From: DASZIT01 sp035948855
Lineage (GTDB): Bacteria; Actinomycetota; Acidimicrobiia; Acidimicrobiales; RAAP-2
Length of the DNA stretch: 64,000 bases
Direction: 5' to 3'
NCBI GenBank assembly: GCA_035948855.1
Contig: DASZIT010000052.1
Location: forward strand, 38,880 to 102,879
The notes beneath the pieces are model-generated. The model made no database searches, had not been told where the DNA came from, and saw nothing but the letters and a program-made list of their open reading frames with translations. Positions 1 to 9,075 of the stretch are shown here, in pieces. How positions within the stretch are numbered: the stretch's first letter is position 1; every line of letters starts with the position of its first letter. The position numbers were made by a program, and so were the translations under genes.

Positions 1-196
1 GGTGGACCACCCCGAGTTGATCGGCCACCCGGCGGGCGTCCTCCACATCAGCGACCGAGCAGCATCCCGAGTCCGAGGACCCACCCCAGAGCTTCAAGGT
101 GGCCCCCACTACCCGGTCGCGCCCCAGCTCCTCCACCAGCAGGGCGGCGGCGACCGAGGAGTCGACCCCTCCGGACATGGCAACTAGTACTCGCAC
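1..196 (-). CDS. mnmA: tRNA-specific 2-thiouridylase MnmA, N-terminal part (cut by window edge)
   Basis: MnmA uses ATP and persulfide sulfur to 2-thiolate the wobble uridine of tRNA-Lys, tRNA-Glu and tRNA-Gln in the cytoplasm. Only about 65 residues are inside the window. Translation from the GTG at 196 gives VRVLVAMSGGVDSSVAAALL, with the SGGVDSS ATP-pyrophosphatase P-loop of the family, followed by an SGCCSVADVEDARRVA stretch typical of MnmA. The start lies four bases after the stop of the upstream cysteine desulfurase, so the two are probably co-transcribed. That arrangement puts sulfur donor and acceptor genes together, as is common in actinobacteria. The rest of the gene lies to the left of the window. 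Confidence 0.9.
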   Translation of the reverse strand, partial: MRVLVAMSGGVDSSVAAALLVEELGRDRVVGATLKLWGGSSDSGCCSVADVEDARRVADQLGVVH

Positions 197-200
197 CGGT

Positions 201-1364
201 CTAGTTTCGCAGGCGGGCGACGACGGCCGGAACCACGTCCAACGCGTGATCGACATCGGCGTCGGTCGACGTCGTCCCCAACGAGAACCGGATCCCGCTG
301 CCGGCCGCCTCCTTACCGAACCCCATGGCCAGCAGCACGTGGCTCGGCTCCACGGCTCCGCTCGAGCAGGCGGCACCGGCGGAGGCAGCCACCCCGGCGT
401 CGTCGAGGAGGACCACCATCGCCTCACTCTCGACCCCGTCGAAGCGGAGATGGGCATGTCCGGGGACCTTGGCGCTTCGGTCCCCGGTCTCCGCGGTTCC
501 CGCCACCGAGGCCAGCAACCTATCGACCAACCGGTCACGGAGCCCGGTGACCCGGGTCACGGTGTCCGTGCGCTCGGCCACCGTCGCCGACAGGGCAGCG
601 GCCATGGCCACAATGCCGGCCACATTGTGGGTCCCGCTCCTGCGCTCCCGCTCCTGTCCCCCGCCATGGATGACCGCCTCGATGGGCACCCCGTTGCGGA
701 CCACCAGGGCGCCCACCCCCTGGGGACCACCGAACTTGTGGGCGCTCACCGACAGGAGGTCGACGACGGCGGTGATCGGCGGCATCTCCAGCCAGGGCGC
801 CGCCTGGACGGCGTCGGTGTGGAGCACGGCATCCGGCGACAGGGTGCGGACGAGGCGGGAGACGTCGTGGAGCGGCTGGACGGTGCCGATTTCGTTGTTC
901 ACCGCCATCACCGACACCAGCCGGACATCGGGGGTGCAGGCTTCGGCCATCCCGTCGAGATCGACCATCCCCGAACGGTCGGCGCCCACCTCCCGGAGCC
1001 CGTGACTCCCGGGCCCGGCCGCCGCCCGGCAGGTGTTGAGCACCGCGTGGTGCTCCATGGCCGTGCACACGATCGGGCCCGCCCGGCCGCCGGCGGAGAC
1101 CGGCACAGCGCGGAGGGCACCGGTGATGGCCAGATTGTCCGCCTCGGTCCCGCTTCCGGTGAACACCACCTCACCGAGGTCAGCCCCGAGAAGGCCGGCG
1201 ATCTGCTCGCGGGCATCGTCCACCGCCAGGCGCGCCCTCCGGGACTCGCGGTGGCTCCCCGAGGCGTTGCCGGATATCCCCTCCCCGCGGAGGAAAGGGA
1301 GCATGGCCTCGACCGCCTCCGGTCGCATGGGCGTGGTGGCCGCATGGTCGAGATAGGCGCGCAT
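201..1364 (-). CDS. Cysteine desulfurase, IscS/NifS class V aminotransferase family
   Basis: This PLP enzyme converts cysteine to alanine and passes a persulfide to sulfur acceptors, here most likely MnmA encoded immediately downstream. The 387-residue length is normal for the family. The protein begins MRAYLDHAATTP, the usual IscS/NifS N-terminus, which fixes the start at 1364 although the frame stays open further upstream. Visible motifs are the PLP lysine in SAHKFGGPQG (about residue 210), the AVNNEIGTVQP segment (about 154) and the active cysteine in SAGAACSSG (about 333). The gap to mnmA is only four bases. IscS, SufS-like or a dedicated tRNA-thiolation desulfurase cannot be told apart from sequence alone; the mnmA pairing favours the last. 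Confidence 0.93.
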   Translation of the reverse strand: MRAYLDHAATTPMRPEAVEAMLPFLRGEGISGNASGSHRESRRARLAVDDAREQIAGLLGADLGEVVFTGSGTEADNLAITGALRAVPVSAGGRAGPIVCTAMEHHAVLNTCRAAAGPGSHGLREVGADRSGMVDLDGMAEACTPDVRLVSVMAVNNEIGTVQPLHDVSRLVRTLSPDAVLHTDAVQAAPWLEMPPITAVVDLLSVSAHKFGGPQGVGALVVRNGVPIEAVIHGGGQERERRSGTHNVAGIVAMAAALSATVAERTDTVTRVTGLRDRLVDRLLASVAGTAETGDRSAKVPGHAHLRFDGVESEAMVVLLDDAGVAASAGAACSSGAVEPSHVLLAMGFGKEAAGSGIRFSLGTTSTDADVDHALDVVPAVVARLRN

Positions 1365-1584
1365 GCGCCCAGTCTTACGCAACCCGGCACCGAGTCGGAC
1401 ACCGCGCCAGCCGGAGGATCCGAGCTGGTCATGATGCGATGGGGCCGCCAGTGTCGTCCTCCGGCCTGACCGGCCCCTGACGCGTCCGCGGCCCTCCGAG
1501 ATGAGAAGCTTCATGCCGGCCGCTTCGCCCGTCAGGCCATCGCCCCGAGCGACGGGGCGACCGAGGGACCGGCCCCTGCTAACC

Positions 1585-2415
1585 ATGAGACGAAACTCGC
1601 GATCGAGGGCACCCAGACGCCGGCTCCGGGTCATCGTCATCTCGGTGGCGACGCTGGGGGTGGCCGGGGCGGTCGCCGCCATCGTCTTCAGTGGACAACC
1701 CTCCCCACCGGTGGTCGCCTCGATGTGCACCTTCGGGAGCGGCTCGGCCGGCGGCCCCTACGCCATCACCCCGATCCAGGCGCAGAACGCCGCCATCATC
1801 ACCGCCGTCGGGCAGCAGAAGGGGCTTCCCGACCATGCCGCTACCGTGGCGCTGGCCACCTCGTTCCAGGAGACCCAGCTCCAGAACCTCCCCTACGGGG
1901 ACCTCGACTCCGTCGGCCTCTTCCAGCAACGCCCCTCTCAGGGTTGGGGAACCACCGCCCAGATCATGGACCCGGTCTATGCCGCCGGGGCCTTCTTCGA
2001 CCATCTGGCCCAGGTCCCGGGCTGGGAGTCGCTTCCGGTCACCGAAGCCGCCCAGCTGGTCCAGCACAGCGCCACCCCTGATGCCTACGCCCAGTGGTCA
2101 CTCGAAGCCCAGGCACTGGCCATCGCCACCACCGGCGAGGTCCCCGCCGGCCTGGCCTGCCACCTCACCAGTTTCGGGGGGACGGCACCGACCCACGCCG
2201 CCCTGGTCGCCGCGGCCACCGCCGAGCTCGGCCCCAACCCGTTCGGGACCCCGGCGACCGCCCAACGGGGATGGCAGATCGCCGCCTGGGCCGTCGCCCA
2301 CGCCTACAACTACCACCTCACCTCGGTGTCGTACGGCGGTCGCACCTGGACCGCGGCGTCGGGAGCCTGGGCGGCGGCACCCGTCGTCGACCACGTGGTC
2401 ACGTCCACCCAGTAG
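1585..2415 (+). CDS. Secreted or membrane-anchored lysozyme-like protein
   Basis: The 276-residue product starts with a very basic segment (RRNSRSRAPRRRLRV) and a hydrophobic helix at about residues 13-35, so it is a signal-anchor or exported protein. The middle holds a lysozyme-like fold signature: HAATVALATSFQETQLQNL, with a candidate catalytic glutamate, then SVGLFQQRPSQGWG and an alpha-helical stretch rich in alanine. Such proteins are widespread in actinobacteria and are thought to act on or bind peptidoglycan, but the exact role is not established. An in-frame ATG at 1501 would add 28 residues. I prefer 1585 because the signal-anchor begins right after it. The gene diverges from the desulfurase, with about 220 bp between the two chosen starts. 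Confidence 0.65.
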   Translation: MRRNSRSRAPRRRLRVIVISVATLGVAGAVAAIVFSGQPSPPVVASMCTFGSGSAGGPYAITPIQAQNAAIITAVGQQKGLPDHAATVALATSFQETQLQNLPYGDLDSVGLFQQRPSQGWGTTAQIMDPVYAAGAFFDHLAQVPGWESLPVTEAAQLVQHSATPDAYAQWSLEAQALAIATTGEVPAGLACHLTSFGGTAPTHAALVAAATAELGPNPFGTPATAQRGWQIAAWAVAHAYNYHLTSVSYGGRTWTAASGAWAAAPVVDHVVTSTQ

Positions 2416-2454
2416 CCGGTCTGCCCGGCCGCGGGTCGGGGGCCCGGATAACCC

Positions 2455-3858
2455 TCAGGCCACCCACACCGACTTGACGTTGCAGAACTCGCGGATCCCG
2501 TGCTGGGACAGTTCTCGGCCCACCCCCGACGTCTTGATGCCGCCGAACGGCAGCTCGGGCATCGACACCACCATGCCGTTCACGAACACCTGGCCGGCCT
2601 CGAGTCCGGCGACGAACCGCTGCTGCTCGTCGGGGTCCTTGGTCCACACACTGGAGCCGAGCCCGAAGTCGGTGCCGTTGGCCACCGCCAGTGCCTCTTC
2701 GGCGTTCGCCACCCGGAAGACCAGCGCCACCGGCCCGAACACCTCCTCGGTGGCCACCCTCATCTCGGGGGTGATGCCTTCGATGACGGTGGGAAGGTAG
2801 AAGAAGCCGGCCTTGTCGGGGCCCTCGGGGCCGACCATCCGCTCGCCGCCGCACCGGATCGACGCTCCGTGAAGACGGGCGTCGTCCACCAGGGCCTCGA
2901 TGTTGTCCCGGGCGACGGCGGTCACCAGTGGGCCCACCTCGGTGGCGGGATCGAAGGGGTCCCCGACGGTGAGGGCCTTCACCTGGGCCACGAACGCCTC
3001 GATGAAGGCGTCGGCGATCTCCTGGTGGACGATGAACCGTTTGGCGGCGATGCACGACTGCCCGGTGTTCTGCATCCGGGCCTGGACCCCCACCGATACC
3101 GCCCGCTCCAGGTCGGCCGACGGCAGGACGATGAACGGATCACTGCCACCCAGCTCGAGGACCACGTGCTTGATGGCGGCCCCGGCCTGGGCGCCGACCG
3201 ACCGGCCGGCGCCGACACTGCCGGTCAGGGTCACCGCTTTGACCCGGGGATCGGCGATGATCGCCGGCACCTGATCGGTCCCGACCAACAAGGACTGGAA
3301 GACCCCGGGCGGGGCGCCGGCCCGGCGGAACAGATCCTCCAACAACAGCGAGGTCCGGCTCACGTTGGGCGAGTGCTTCAACAGCCCGACATTGCCGGCC
3401 ATCACCGCCGGGGCCGCGAACCTCACCACCTGCCAGAGGGGGAAATTCCAGGGCATGATGGCGAGCACCGGTCCGAGCGGTTGGTAGGTCACCAGCCCCA
3501 GCGAGGCATCGACCGGCATCTCCTCGTCGGTGAGAAAACTCTCGCCATGGGCGGCGAACCACCGGAAGGCGTTGGCGCACTTGGCCACCTCCCCCTTGGC
3601 CTGGGCAAAGGGTTTGCCCATCTCGGTGGTGACCAGATGGGCGATGTCCGGCAGCTCCCCCTCCAGGTGCTCGGCCACGGTGATGAGCAGCCGGGCCCGG
3701 TCGGCGAAGCTGGTGGCGGCCCATTCGGGGGCGGCTCGGGCTGCCAACGCCAGCCGGGTCTCGACCTCGGCGGCATCGAACGGCTCGAAGGACTGCAGCA
3801 GTTCGCCGGTGGCGGGGTTGACGGAAGCGAGTGGGGGTCCGGCGTCGCTGGGGCTCAT
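2455..3858 (-). CDS. NAD(P)-dependent aldehyde dehydrogenase, succinate-semialdehyde dehydrogenase-like
   Basis: This 467-residue cytosolic ALDH oxidises an aldehyde to a carboxylate. Family marks are the PWNFPLWQVVRF segment, the cofactor-binding TGSVGAGRSV, the catalytic glutamate in VVLELGGSDPFIVLP and the catalytic cysteine in NTGQSCIAAKR. The C-terminus (PFGGIKTSGVGRELSQHG) and the ELGGSDPFIV variant resemble GabD-type succinate-semialdehyde dehydrogenases. The chosen start is the ATG at 3858, giving MSPSDAGPPLASVNPATGE. An ATG at 3876 is also in frame, with no clear ribosome site. It follows the acyl-CoA synthetase on the same strand by about 30 bp, so the two may share a transcript with the MFS gene. 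Substrate is unknown; succinate semialdehyde is inferred from motif similarity only. Confidence 0.85.
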   Translation of the reverse strand: MSPSDAGPPLASVNPATGELLQSFEPFDAAEVETRLALAARAAPEWAATSFADRARLLITVAEHLEGELPDIAHLVTTEMGKPFAQAKGEVAKCANAFRWFAAHGESFLTDEEMPVDASLGLVTYQPLGPVLAIMPWNFPLWQVVRFAAPAVMAGNVGLLKHSPNVSRTSLLLEDLFRRAGAPPGVFQSLLVGTDQVPAIIADPRVKAVTLTGSVGAGRSVGAQAGAAIKHVVLELGGSDPFIVLPSADLERAVSVGVQARMQNTGQSCIAAKRFIVHQEIADAFIEAFVAQVKALTVGDPFDPATEVGPLVTAVARDNIEALVDDARLHGASIRCGGERMVGPEGPDKAGFFYLPTVIEGITPEMRVATEEVFGPVALVFRVANAEEALAVANGTDFGLGSSVWTKDPDEQQRFVAGLEAGQVFVNGMVVSMPELPFGGIKTSGVGRELSQHGIREFCNVKSVWVA

Positions 3859-3887
3859 GGATCGATTCTGCCTCATCGGCGAGTCAG

Positions 3888-5276
3888 CTACACCCCGAGC
3901 TGAGCGGCCACCTCGCCGCGCTGTAGCTTCCCGGTGGCGGTGGTCGGGAGCGCCTCGACCACGAAATACTGCTTGGGGCGCTTGAACCCGGCCATCCGGG
4001 CGGCGGCATGGGCCTCGAGGGCCCCGATCAGGGGGGCGGGATCGACCAACCCGGCGGGGGAATCGGGAACCACCACTGCACACACCCGCTGGCCCCAGGT
4101 CTCGTCGGGGAGGCCGACCACGGCCACGCCGGCCACCCCCGCCACCTCGGCGAGGACATGTTCGACCTCGGCCGGGTAGACGTTGACCCCGCCGCTGATG
4201 ATCAGGTCGTCCCGGCGGCCGTCGAGGTACAGGTAGCCGTCACCATCCAGTCGGCCCAAGTCGCCGACGGTGAAGGCGCCGTCCCGCCACGCCGAGGCGG
4301 TCTTGTCCGGGTCTCGCCAATAGTCGAACATCCCGAAATCGGGAGGCCGGCACCAGATGGTGCCGTCGTCATCGACGGTGATGGTCCGTCCCGGCCGGGC
4401 CCGGCCCACACTCCCGGGGTGGTCCAACCACGCCTCCGGCGAGCACGCGGTGAACTGCCCCTCGGTGGAGCCGTAGAACTCCCACAGCACCCCGTCGCCG
4501 ACCCGGTCGATGGCCTTCCGCTTGAGCGTCTCCGGGCAGGCCGACCCGGCGTGAACCAACAGGCGGAGGGCGTCGAACCGCTCGGGGAGTTGGTCGCCGA
4601 GGGCCAACAGCCGGGCCAGGGCCGAGGGGGCCATGAAGGCGGTGGTCGGGATGACGCCCGCCTCCCCCAACAGCGCCCCGAGGGCGGCCGACGCCTCGAA
4701 CCGGCGGAGGATCACGCAGGTCCCCCCTCGGAGCAGGGTCCCGGCCGCGAACCGCACCGACACCGAGTGGTACATGGGGGAACACACCAGGTGAACGTCG
4801 TCGGGTCCGAACGACCAGAGGTCGGCCTCGTCGTCGAAGGCCTCGGCGGCGGTGGCCCGGTCCCAGACCCCCGACCACACTCCTTTGGATTGGCCGGTGG
4901 TCCCCGACGTGTAGTGCATTGGCCGTCCCCGCGGGTAGGGATCGAGTTCGACCGGGATACCGGAATCGAGAGCGGCCAGGTCGGCTTCATCGGTCACCAC
5001 CAACCCAGGCGCGGCGTCAGCGATCAACCGATCACGTTCGGCCTCGAGCAGGGTGGCGTTGAGGAGTACCGGGATGACTCCGGTCCGCAGCGCCCCGAGC
5101 ACCGCACACAGCAGCGCCGAAGAGGACGGGAGGCAGAAGGCCACCCGGTCGCCGGAGCGGAGACCGGCCGACGCCAGCCAGCCGGCGGCGCGGGCCTGGG
5201 CCGCCTCGGCGTCGGTCGGGGTCAACACCTCGATATTGATCGGGCCATCGCCTGCCGGCTTCGGTTCGCCGGTCAC
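3888..5276 (-). CDS. Acyl-CoA synthetase (AMP-binding superfamily), short form
   Basis: The product activates a carboxylic acid through an acyl-adenylate to its CoA thioester. At 462 residues it is shorter than most family members (about 500-550). The shortfall is at the N-terminus, where the protein goes almost directly into GLRSGDRVAFCLPSSS. The AMP-binding P-loop MHYTSGTTGQSKG, the WEFYGSTEG motif, the hinge DLGRLDGDGYLYLDGRRDD and the C-terminal lysine in PTTATGKLQRGEV are all present, so catalysis should be intact. The GTG start at 5276 overlaps the MFS stop (GTGA), which implies translational coupling. Neighbours suggest activation of a fatty or aromatic acid near a drug or siderophore-type exporter. 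Substrate cannot be read from sequence. Confidence 0.85.
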   Translation of the reverse strand: MTGEPKPAGDGPINIEVLTPTDAEAAQARAAGWLASAGLRSGDRVAFCLPSSSALLCAVLGALRTGVIPVLLNATLLEAERDRLIADAAPGLVVTDEADLAALDSGIPVELDPYPRGRPMHYTSGTTGQSKGVWSGVWDRATAAEAFDDEADLWSFGPDDVHLVCSPMYHSVSVRFAAGTLLRGGTCVILRRFEASAALGALLGEAGVIPTTAFMAPSALARLLALGDQLPERFDALRLLVHAGSACPETLKRKAIDRVGDGVLWEFYGSTEGQFTACSPEAWLDHPGSVGRARPGRTITVDDDGTIWCRPPDFGMFDYWRDPDKTASAWRDGAFTVGDLGRLDGDGYLYLDGRRDDLIISGGVNVYPAEVEHVLAEVAGVAGVAVVGLPDETWGQRVCAVVVPDSPAGLVDPAPLIGALEAHAAARMAGFKRPKQYFVVEALPTTATGKLQRGEVAAQLGV

Positions 5277-6559
5277 GGCAGCTCCGGGGTGGGGACGATC
5301 TCCGGGAAGTCGCCCTCCGGGACAACCTCCGGAGGGTCGCCCAGCGCGCCCAGCAGTTGAGGCCGGAAGGTGGCCACCAGGACGAGCACGACCAGGAGGA
5401 TCACCGCTCCCCCGACGGTCACCGCCCGCACCCCGATGTGGTTGGCGATCTGCCCCTGGATGACCGCCCCGATCGGGTAGACGATCCCGAGGGCCATCAT
5501 GTAGAACCCCAGCACCCGGCCCCGTGACGCGGCCGGGGCTCGCAGCTGGACCACGGTGTTCAGGCCGGCCAGCACCGCGATGTAGCCGGCGCCCACCAGC
5601 AGGAACGTCACCAGCGACCACCACAACGCCGGCGCCAGGCCGTAGTTGATGAGGAGAAGCGGCAACAGGAACAGAGCCCCGCGCACCATCGTCCGCCGTC
5701 CAACCTGCTCGGCCAGGGAGGGAAGCAGCATGGCCCCGATCACCGCCCCGATCCCCTGGGCGGTCACCAGCAGCGCGGTGTCCAGCGAGTTCGGATGGCC
5801 ACCGTGGAAGGCGGCGGCCATCACCGTCACCAGGGCGATAAAGGGGGACGCCAGCAAGGCCACCACCGCGATCAGAATGATGGCGCTGCGGCACCCGGGC
5901 TCGCTCATCGCCGTCCGGGCACCGTCGGCGATCCGGCGGTACATTCCCTCGTTCCCGGGCACCGGTGCCGGCCGGGGCAGTCGCACCAAGCTCAAGGCGA
6001 TCACCACTGCGGCGAACGACGCGGCGTTGATCGCGAAGGTCAGGGTGTAGTCGTTGTGGATGAGGGTGAGGCCGGCGGCGGCGGGCCCGACCACCCGGCC
6101 GAGGTTGAACTGCGCGGATGACAGCGACATGGCCCCCAGCAGGTCCTCTTTGGGCACCATGTCCGGAACCATGGCCTGATAGGCCGGAAACCCCACCGCC
6201 CCGGCGGCACCGCCCAAGAAGGCGACAACCACCAGCAACCCGGGCTGGTCGTGTCCGGTGGCCACCAGCACCGTGAGCAGGGTGGCGATGGCCATCTCGC
6301 CGATGGTGGTGACGATCAACCACCGGCGGCGATCGAACCGGTCGGCCATGGCCCCGCCCACCGGGGCCAGCAGTCCCAACGGGAGGAAACCGGCGGCCAC
6401 GACCAGGGTGGTCCAACCCGCCTGGTGCCCACTCCGGGAGAAGACGAGTATCCCAAGGCCGACGGTTTGCATCCAGGTACCGACGTTGGAGATCAGTGCC
6501 GACGACCACAACAGGGCGAAGTTGCGTGACCGCAGGGGTCGGAGCGAGGCCAGGGGCAC
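5273..6559 (-). CDS. MFS transporter, EntS/MFS_3-like exporter
   Basis: This is a 428-residue membrane protein with about 12 hydrophobic segments. It starts LRSRNFALLWSSALISNVGTW, the typical opening of the EntS-like (enterobactin exporter) MFS branch. It contains the loop 2-3 motif GGAMADRFDRRRWL (about residue 70), which matches the MFS signature GxxxDRxGRR. It probably exports a small hydrophobic compound by proton antiport. It is the first gene of a three-gene minus-strand run, and its stop overlaps the start of the acyl-CoA synthetase by 4 bp. The neighbourhood hints that the cargo is an acyl-type metabolite, but nothing in the sequence identifies it. Confidence 0.87.
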   Translation of the reverse strand: MPLASLRPLRSRNFALLWSSALISNVGTWMQTVGLGILVFSRSGHQAGWTTLVVAAGFLPLGLLAPVGGAMADRFDRRRWLIVTTIGEMAIATLLTVLVATGHDQPGLLVVVAFLGGAAGAVGFPAYQAMVPDMVPKEDLLGAMSLSSAQFNLGRVVGPAAAGLTLIHNDYTLTFAINAASFAAVVIALSLVRLPRPAPVPGNEGMYRRIADGARTAMSEPGCRSAIILIAVVALLASPFIALVTVMAAAFHGGHPNSLDTALLVTAQGIGAVIGAMLLPSLAEQVGRRTMVRGALFLLPLLLINYGLAPALWWSLVTFLLVGAGYIAVLAGLNTVVQLRAPAASRGRVLGFYMMALGIVYPIGAVIQGQIANHIGVRAVTVGGAVILLVVLVLVATFRPQLLGALGDPPEVVPEGDFPEIVPTPELP

Positions 6560-6816
6560 CGGTCGAGGCTACCGGTCAGCCGCCGGGGCCGGCCGGGAGG
6601 GGTCGAAGGCGTCCCGGGGCGGGCAAGGCCCCCCGGCCAGAGAGGTCCGAGAGCCGGCGACGGTGCTACTGAGCCGGCGTCCCGACGACCTCCCGCCGTT
6701 AGGGTGAGCGGCCAAACCCCGTGATGTGACGCGGGGAGGAAGCGGTAGGGACGGCAATCAGATCCCGACCTGGTTCCCCAGGACATCTGACGGTTTCTCC
6801 AGAAAGGATCGCACCC

Positions 6817-7653
6817 GTGGACACTTTCGAACGCGACGGGCTCATCTTTGACGTGTCAGACACCGGCCCGACCGAGGGCAGGGTGGTCATCGCTCTCCAT
6901 GGGTTCCCGGAGGACCGCCACTGTTGGGACCCCTTGGCCGCGTCCCTGGCCGGCCTCGGTTATCGCACGTTGGCACCCGACCAGCGGGGCTACTCTCCCG
7001 GCGCCCGCCCCACCCGCCGACGGGCCTACACCCTCGACCTTCTCGCCCAGGATGTACTGGCGCTGGCCGACCAGGCCGGCGCCGCTCGCGTCGATGTCGT
7101 CGGACACGACTGGGGGGCCGTCCTCGCCTGGTACCTGGCCGGGAGCCACCCGGACCGGATCCGCACCTTGACCGCACTTTCCGTCCCACATCCTCAGGCG
7201 TTTCTCGAGGCCATGACCCGGAGCAGTCAGGCATTGCACTCGTGGTACATGGCGTTCTTCCAGATCCCGAACCTGCCCGAAGCCATCCTGAGCCGCGCCG
7301 GTGAGGAACGGTTCGTCGCCCAGCTGCGCCGGACCGGCCTGGACGAGGATTCGGCGCGCCGCTATGCCCGCCGGGCTGAGGATCCCGGGGCGATGACCGG
7401 ACCCATCAACTGGTACCGGGCCCTGCCGTTCGAGGTACGCGACCGACCCGGCCCGGTCACCTCCCCGACCCTCTTCGTCTGGGGCGATACCGACCCGTTC
7501 ATCACCCAGGTTGCCGCGGAGCGCTGCGCCCGACATGTCTCGGGCCCGTACCGATTCGAGACGGTGGTCGGAGGCACCCACTGGCTCCCCACCGGGTCCG
7601 TCGACGACATCGCCCCGCTCCTTCTCGAGCACCTGGCGGGCACCCCCGGCTGA
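6817..7653 (+). CDS. Alpha/beta hydrolase, epoxide hydrolase/haloalkane dehalogenase-like
   Basis: The 278-residue cytosolic hydrolase has the HGFPEDRHCW oxyanion motif (about residue 30), a nucleophile elbow VVGHDWGAVLAWYLA with aspartate as the nucleophile, an acid in WGDTDPFI and the catalytic histidine in GGTHWLP. Aspartate in place of serine is characteristic of epoxide hydrolases and haloalkane dehalogenases; the DWGA form favours epoxide hydrolase. The GTG at 6817 is chosen because AGAAAGGA lies nine bases upstream. The gene is divergent from the MFS operon with about 257 bp between them, and it precedes the sirtuin by about 22 bp. The natural substrate is unknown. Confidence 0.87.
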   Translation: MDTFERDGLIFDVSDTGPTEGRVVIALHGFPEDRHCWDPLAASLAGLGYRTLAPDQRGYSPGARPTRRRAYTLDLLAQDVLALADQAGAARVDVVGHDWGAVLAWYLAGSHPDRIRTLTALSVPHPQAFLEAMTRSSQALHSWYMAFFQIPNLPEAILSRAGEERFVAQLRRTGLDEDSARRYARRAEDPGAMTGPINWYRALPFEVRDRPGPVTSPTLFVWGDTDPFITQVAAERCARHVSGPYRFETVVGGTHWLPTGSVDDIAPLLLEHLAGTPG

Positions 7654-7675
7654 CCGGTCGTGCCAAGCTGAACCG

Positions 7676-8458
7676 ATGAGCCCGATGGAATCCGGCGCCA
7701 GGGCCGGAGCTGACGCCAGCCTCGGCCTCGCTCGGCGGTTGTTGGCCGAGGCGGATTCGGTGGTGGTACTGACCGGCGCCGGCATTTCCACCGACTCGGG
7801 AATCCCCGACTTCCGGGGCCCGAACGGGGTCTGGACCAAGAACCCCGCAGCCGAAAAGCTGGCCACCTTGAGCGCCTACCTGGCCGACCCCGGGATCCGC
7901 CGCCGGGCCTGGCGCAACCGGCTCGACTCCCCGACCTGGGCGGCTCGGCCCAACTCCGCCCATGTGGCCCTGACTCGGTTGGCGGAATCAGGAAAGCTCC
8001 ACACCCTGGTCACCCAGAATATCGACGGGCTCCACCAGGCCGCCGGCACCGACCCGGATCTCATCGTCGAACTCCACGGCACCATGCACCAGGTGATGTG
8101 CATGGCCTGCGACCGGCGTTCCCCGATGGCCGAGACCCTCGACCGGGTGCGGGCCGGCGAAGAGGACCCACCCTGCCGGGAATGCGGCGGCATCCTCAAG
8201 TCGGCCACCATCAGCTTCGGCCAGGACCTGGTGGTCGACGACCTGCGGAGAGCCACCCGGGCGGCGCGCGACTGCGACCTGATGCTGGCCATCGGCTCGA
8301 CCCTGGGGGTGTTCCCGGCCGCCGGCCTGGTGCCCATCGCCGGTGAGCACGGTGCCGCCCTGGTGATCGTCAACGGCGAGGAGACGGGGTTCGACTCCAT
8401 GGCCGATGCGGTGGTCCGCTCGCCGATCGGAGAGGCGGTTCCCGCCCTAGTGGGCTGA
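7676..8458 (+). CDS. NAD-dependent protein deacylase, Sir2 family
   Basis: A 260-residue sirtuin that removes acyl groups from protein lysines using NAD. The Rossmann motif VLTGAGISTDSGIPDFRG (about residues 31-48), the TQNIDGLHQAAG motif (about 113-124), the catalytic histidine in VELHGTMH (134) and the zinc site C142-x2-C145...C167-x2-C170 are all present and spaced normally. The start ATG at 7676 gives MSPMESG. It has no ribosome site but carries a CAAGCT hexamer six bases upstream, which suggests a leaderless transcript. The class (deacetylase, desuccinylase or other) is not clear: the Tyr/Arg pair of SIRT5-like desuccinylases is not visible. Confidence 0.92.
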   Translation: MSPMESGARAGADASLGLARRLLAEADSVVVLTGAGISTDSGIPDFRGPNGVWTKNPAAEKLATLSAYLADPGIRRRAWRNRLDSPTWAARPNSAHVALTRLAESGKLHTLVTQNIDGLHQAAGTDPDLIVELHGTMHQVMCMACDRRSPMAETLDRVRAGEEDPPCRECGGILKSATISFGQDLVVDDLRRATRAARDCDLMLAIGSTLGVFPAAGLVPIAGEHGAALVIVNGEETGFDSMADAVVRSPIGEAVPALVG

Positions 8459-8500
8459 CCGCCCCGGTGCAGGGTGGTGCGCCGCCGGCGCCCGAGCCCG

Positions 8501-8620
8501 CTATTTGTCGAGCTTGATCTTGCGCCGGGGCCGGAGGGCGAACCACCAGACGCTGGCCATGGTGGCCACGATGGTGACGGCTGCCGCCGGCTTCACGAGC
8601 TTGCGCGAACGATCTGACAT
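8501..8620 (-). CDS. Small single-span membrane protein (39 aa)
   Basis: Reading the minus strand from the ATG at 8620 gives a 39-residue protein: a basic N-terminus (MSDRSRKLVKP), one hydrophobic helix (about residues 11-27, AAAVTIVATMASVWWFA) and a basic tail (LRPRRKIKLDK). Positive charge on both sides with a single span fits a small inner-membrane protein. Codon choice is GC-rich in third positions, like the neighbours. It lies alone between the sirtuin and a divergent small membrane protein. The family is not recognised, so the function is unknown. Confidence 0.5.
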   Translation of the reverse strand: MSDRSRKLVKPAAAVTIVATMASVWWFALRPRRKIKLDK

Positions 8621-8739
8621 GCCCCTGACGTTACCTGCCGGGATGCGACCGCCGGAGGCGGCGCCGGAATTGCCGGATTCTTCGCTGACTCATATGCGCT
8701 CCATACTGTTTTCTTAGGCACCGGTCCGATGCTTGGATC

Positions 8740-9012
8740 ATGGCCTACTACCCGATGCCACTGCCCGGTGAAGTACCCGACATCCCGGCGCCTGGGCGAG
8801 GCCGGGAGCCCTACAAGCCGCCGCGGGTGTGGAAGGGCGTCGCCACCCTCGCTGCCATGTTCTTGCTGGTCGGCGCAGTGACCGGGGTCGGGGTGTTGGA
8901 ATCGAACAATCTCCACTCCATGCCGATCTCCAGTAGCGCCGCCGCCCCGGCGGCGCTGGCCGGACCATCGCATGCCACCTCCCAATCTCCGGTTCCGCCG
9001 GGTCGGGGTTGA
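8740..9012 (+). CDS. Small proline-rich single-span membrane protein, unknown function
   Basis: The 90-residue product has a proline-rich cytoplasmic N-terminus (MAYYPMPLPGEVPDIPAPG), a basic patch before the membrane (PYKPPRVWKG), one hydrophobic helix at about residues 34-54 and a low-complexity alanine/serine/proline tail outside. No family was recognised. The start ATG has no ribosome site but a GATGCT hexamer six bases upstream, which is consistent with leaderless transcription. The GTG start of the next gene (HAD hydrolase) is 64 bp after its stop. Confidence 0.55.
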   Translation: MAYYPMPLPGEVPDIPAPGRGREPYKPPRVWKGVATLAAMFLLVGAVTGVGVLESNNLHSMPISSSAAAPAALAGPSHATSQSPVPPGRG

Positions 9013-9075
9013 CCGGGGACCCGTCGAGGGTCGCCACCGTTTGCCGACGGCCTCCGTACCGGCAAGAGTCGGGAG

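Noticed and set aside
99..1469. Plus-strand frame opposite the cysteine desulfurase
   Set aside because: The minus strand encodes a well-supported cysteine desulfurase with all motifs; the opposite frame has none.
3888..6509. Single fusion of MFS transporter and acyl-CoA synthetase
   Set aside because: The two products lie in different frames joined by a GTGA overlap; the long frame through both is partly a shadow of the MFS gene.
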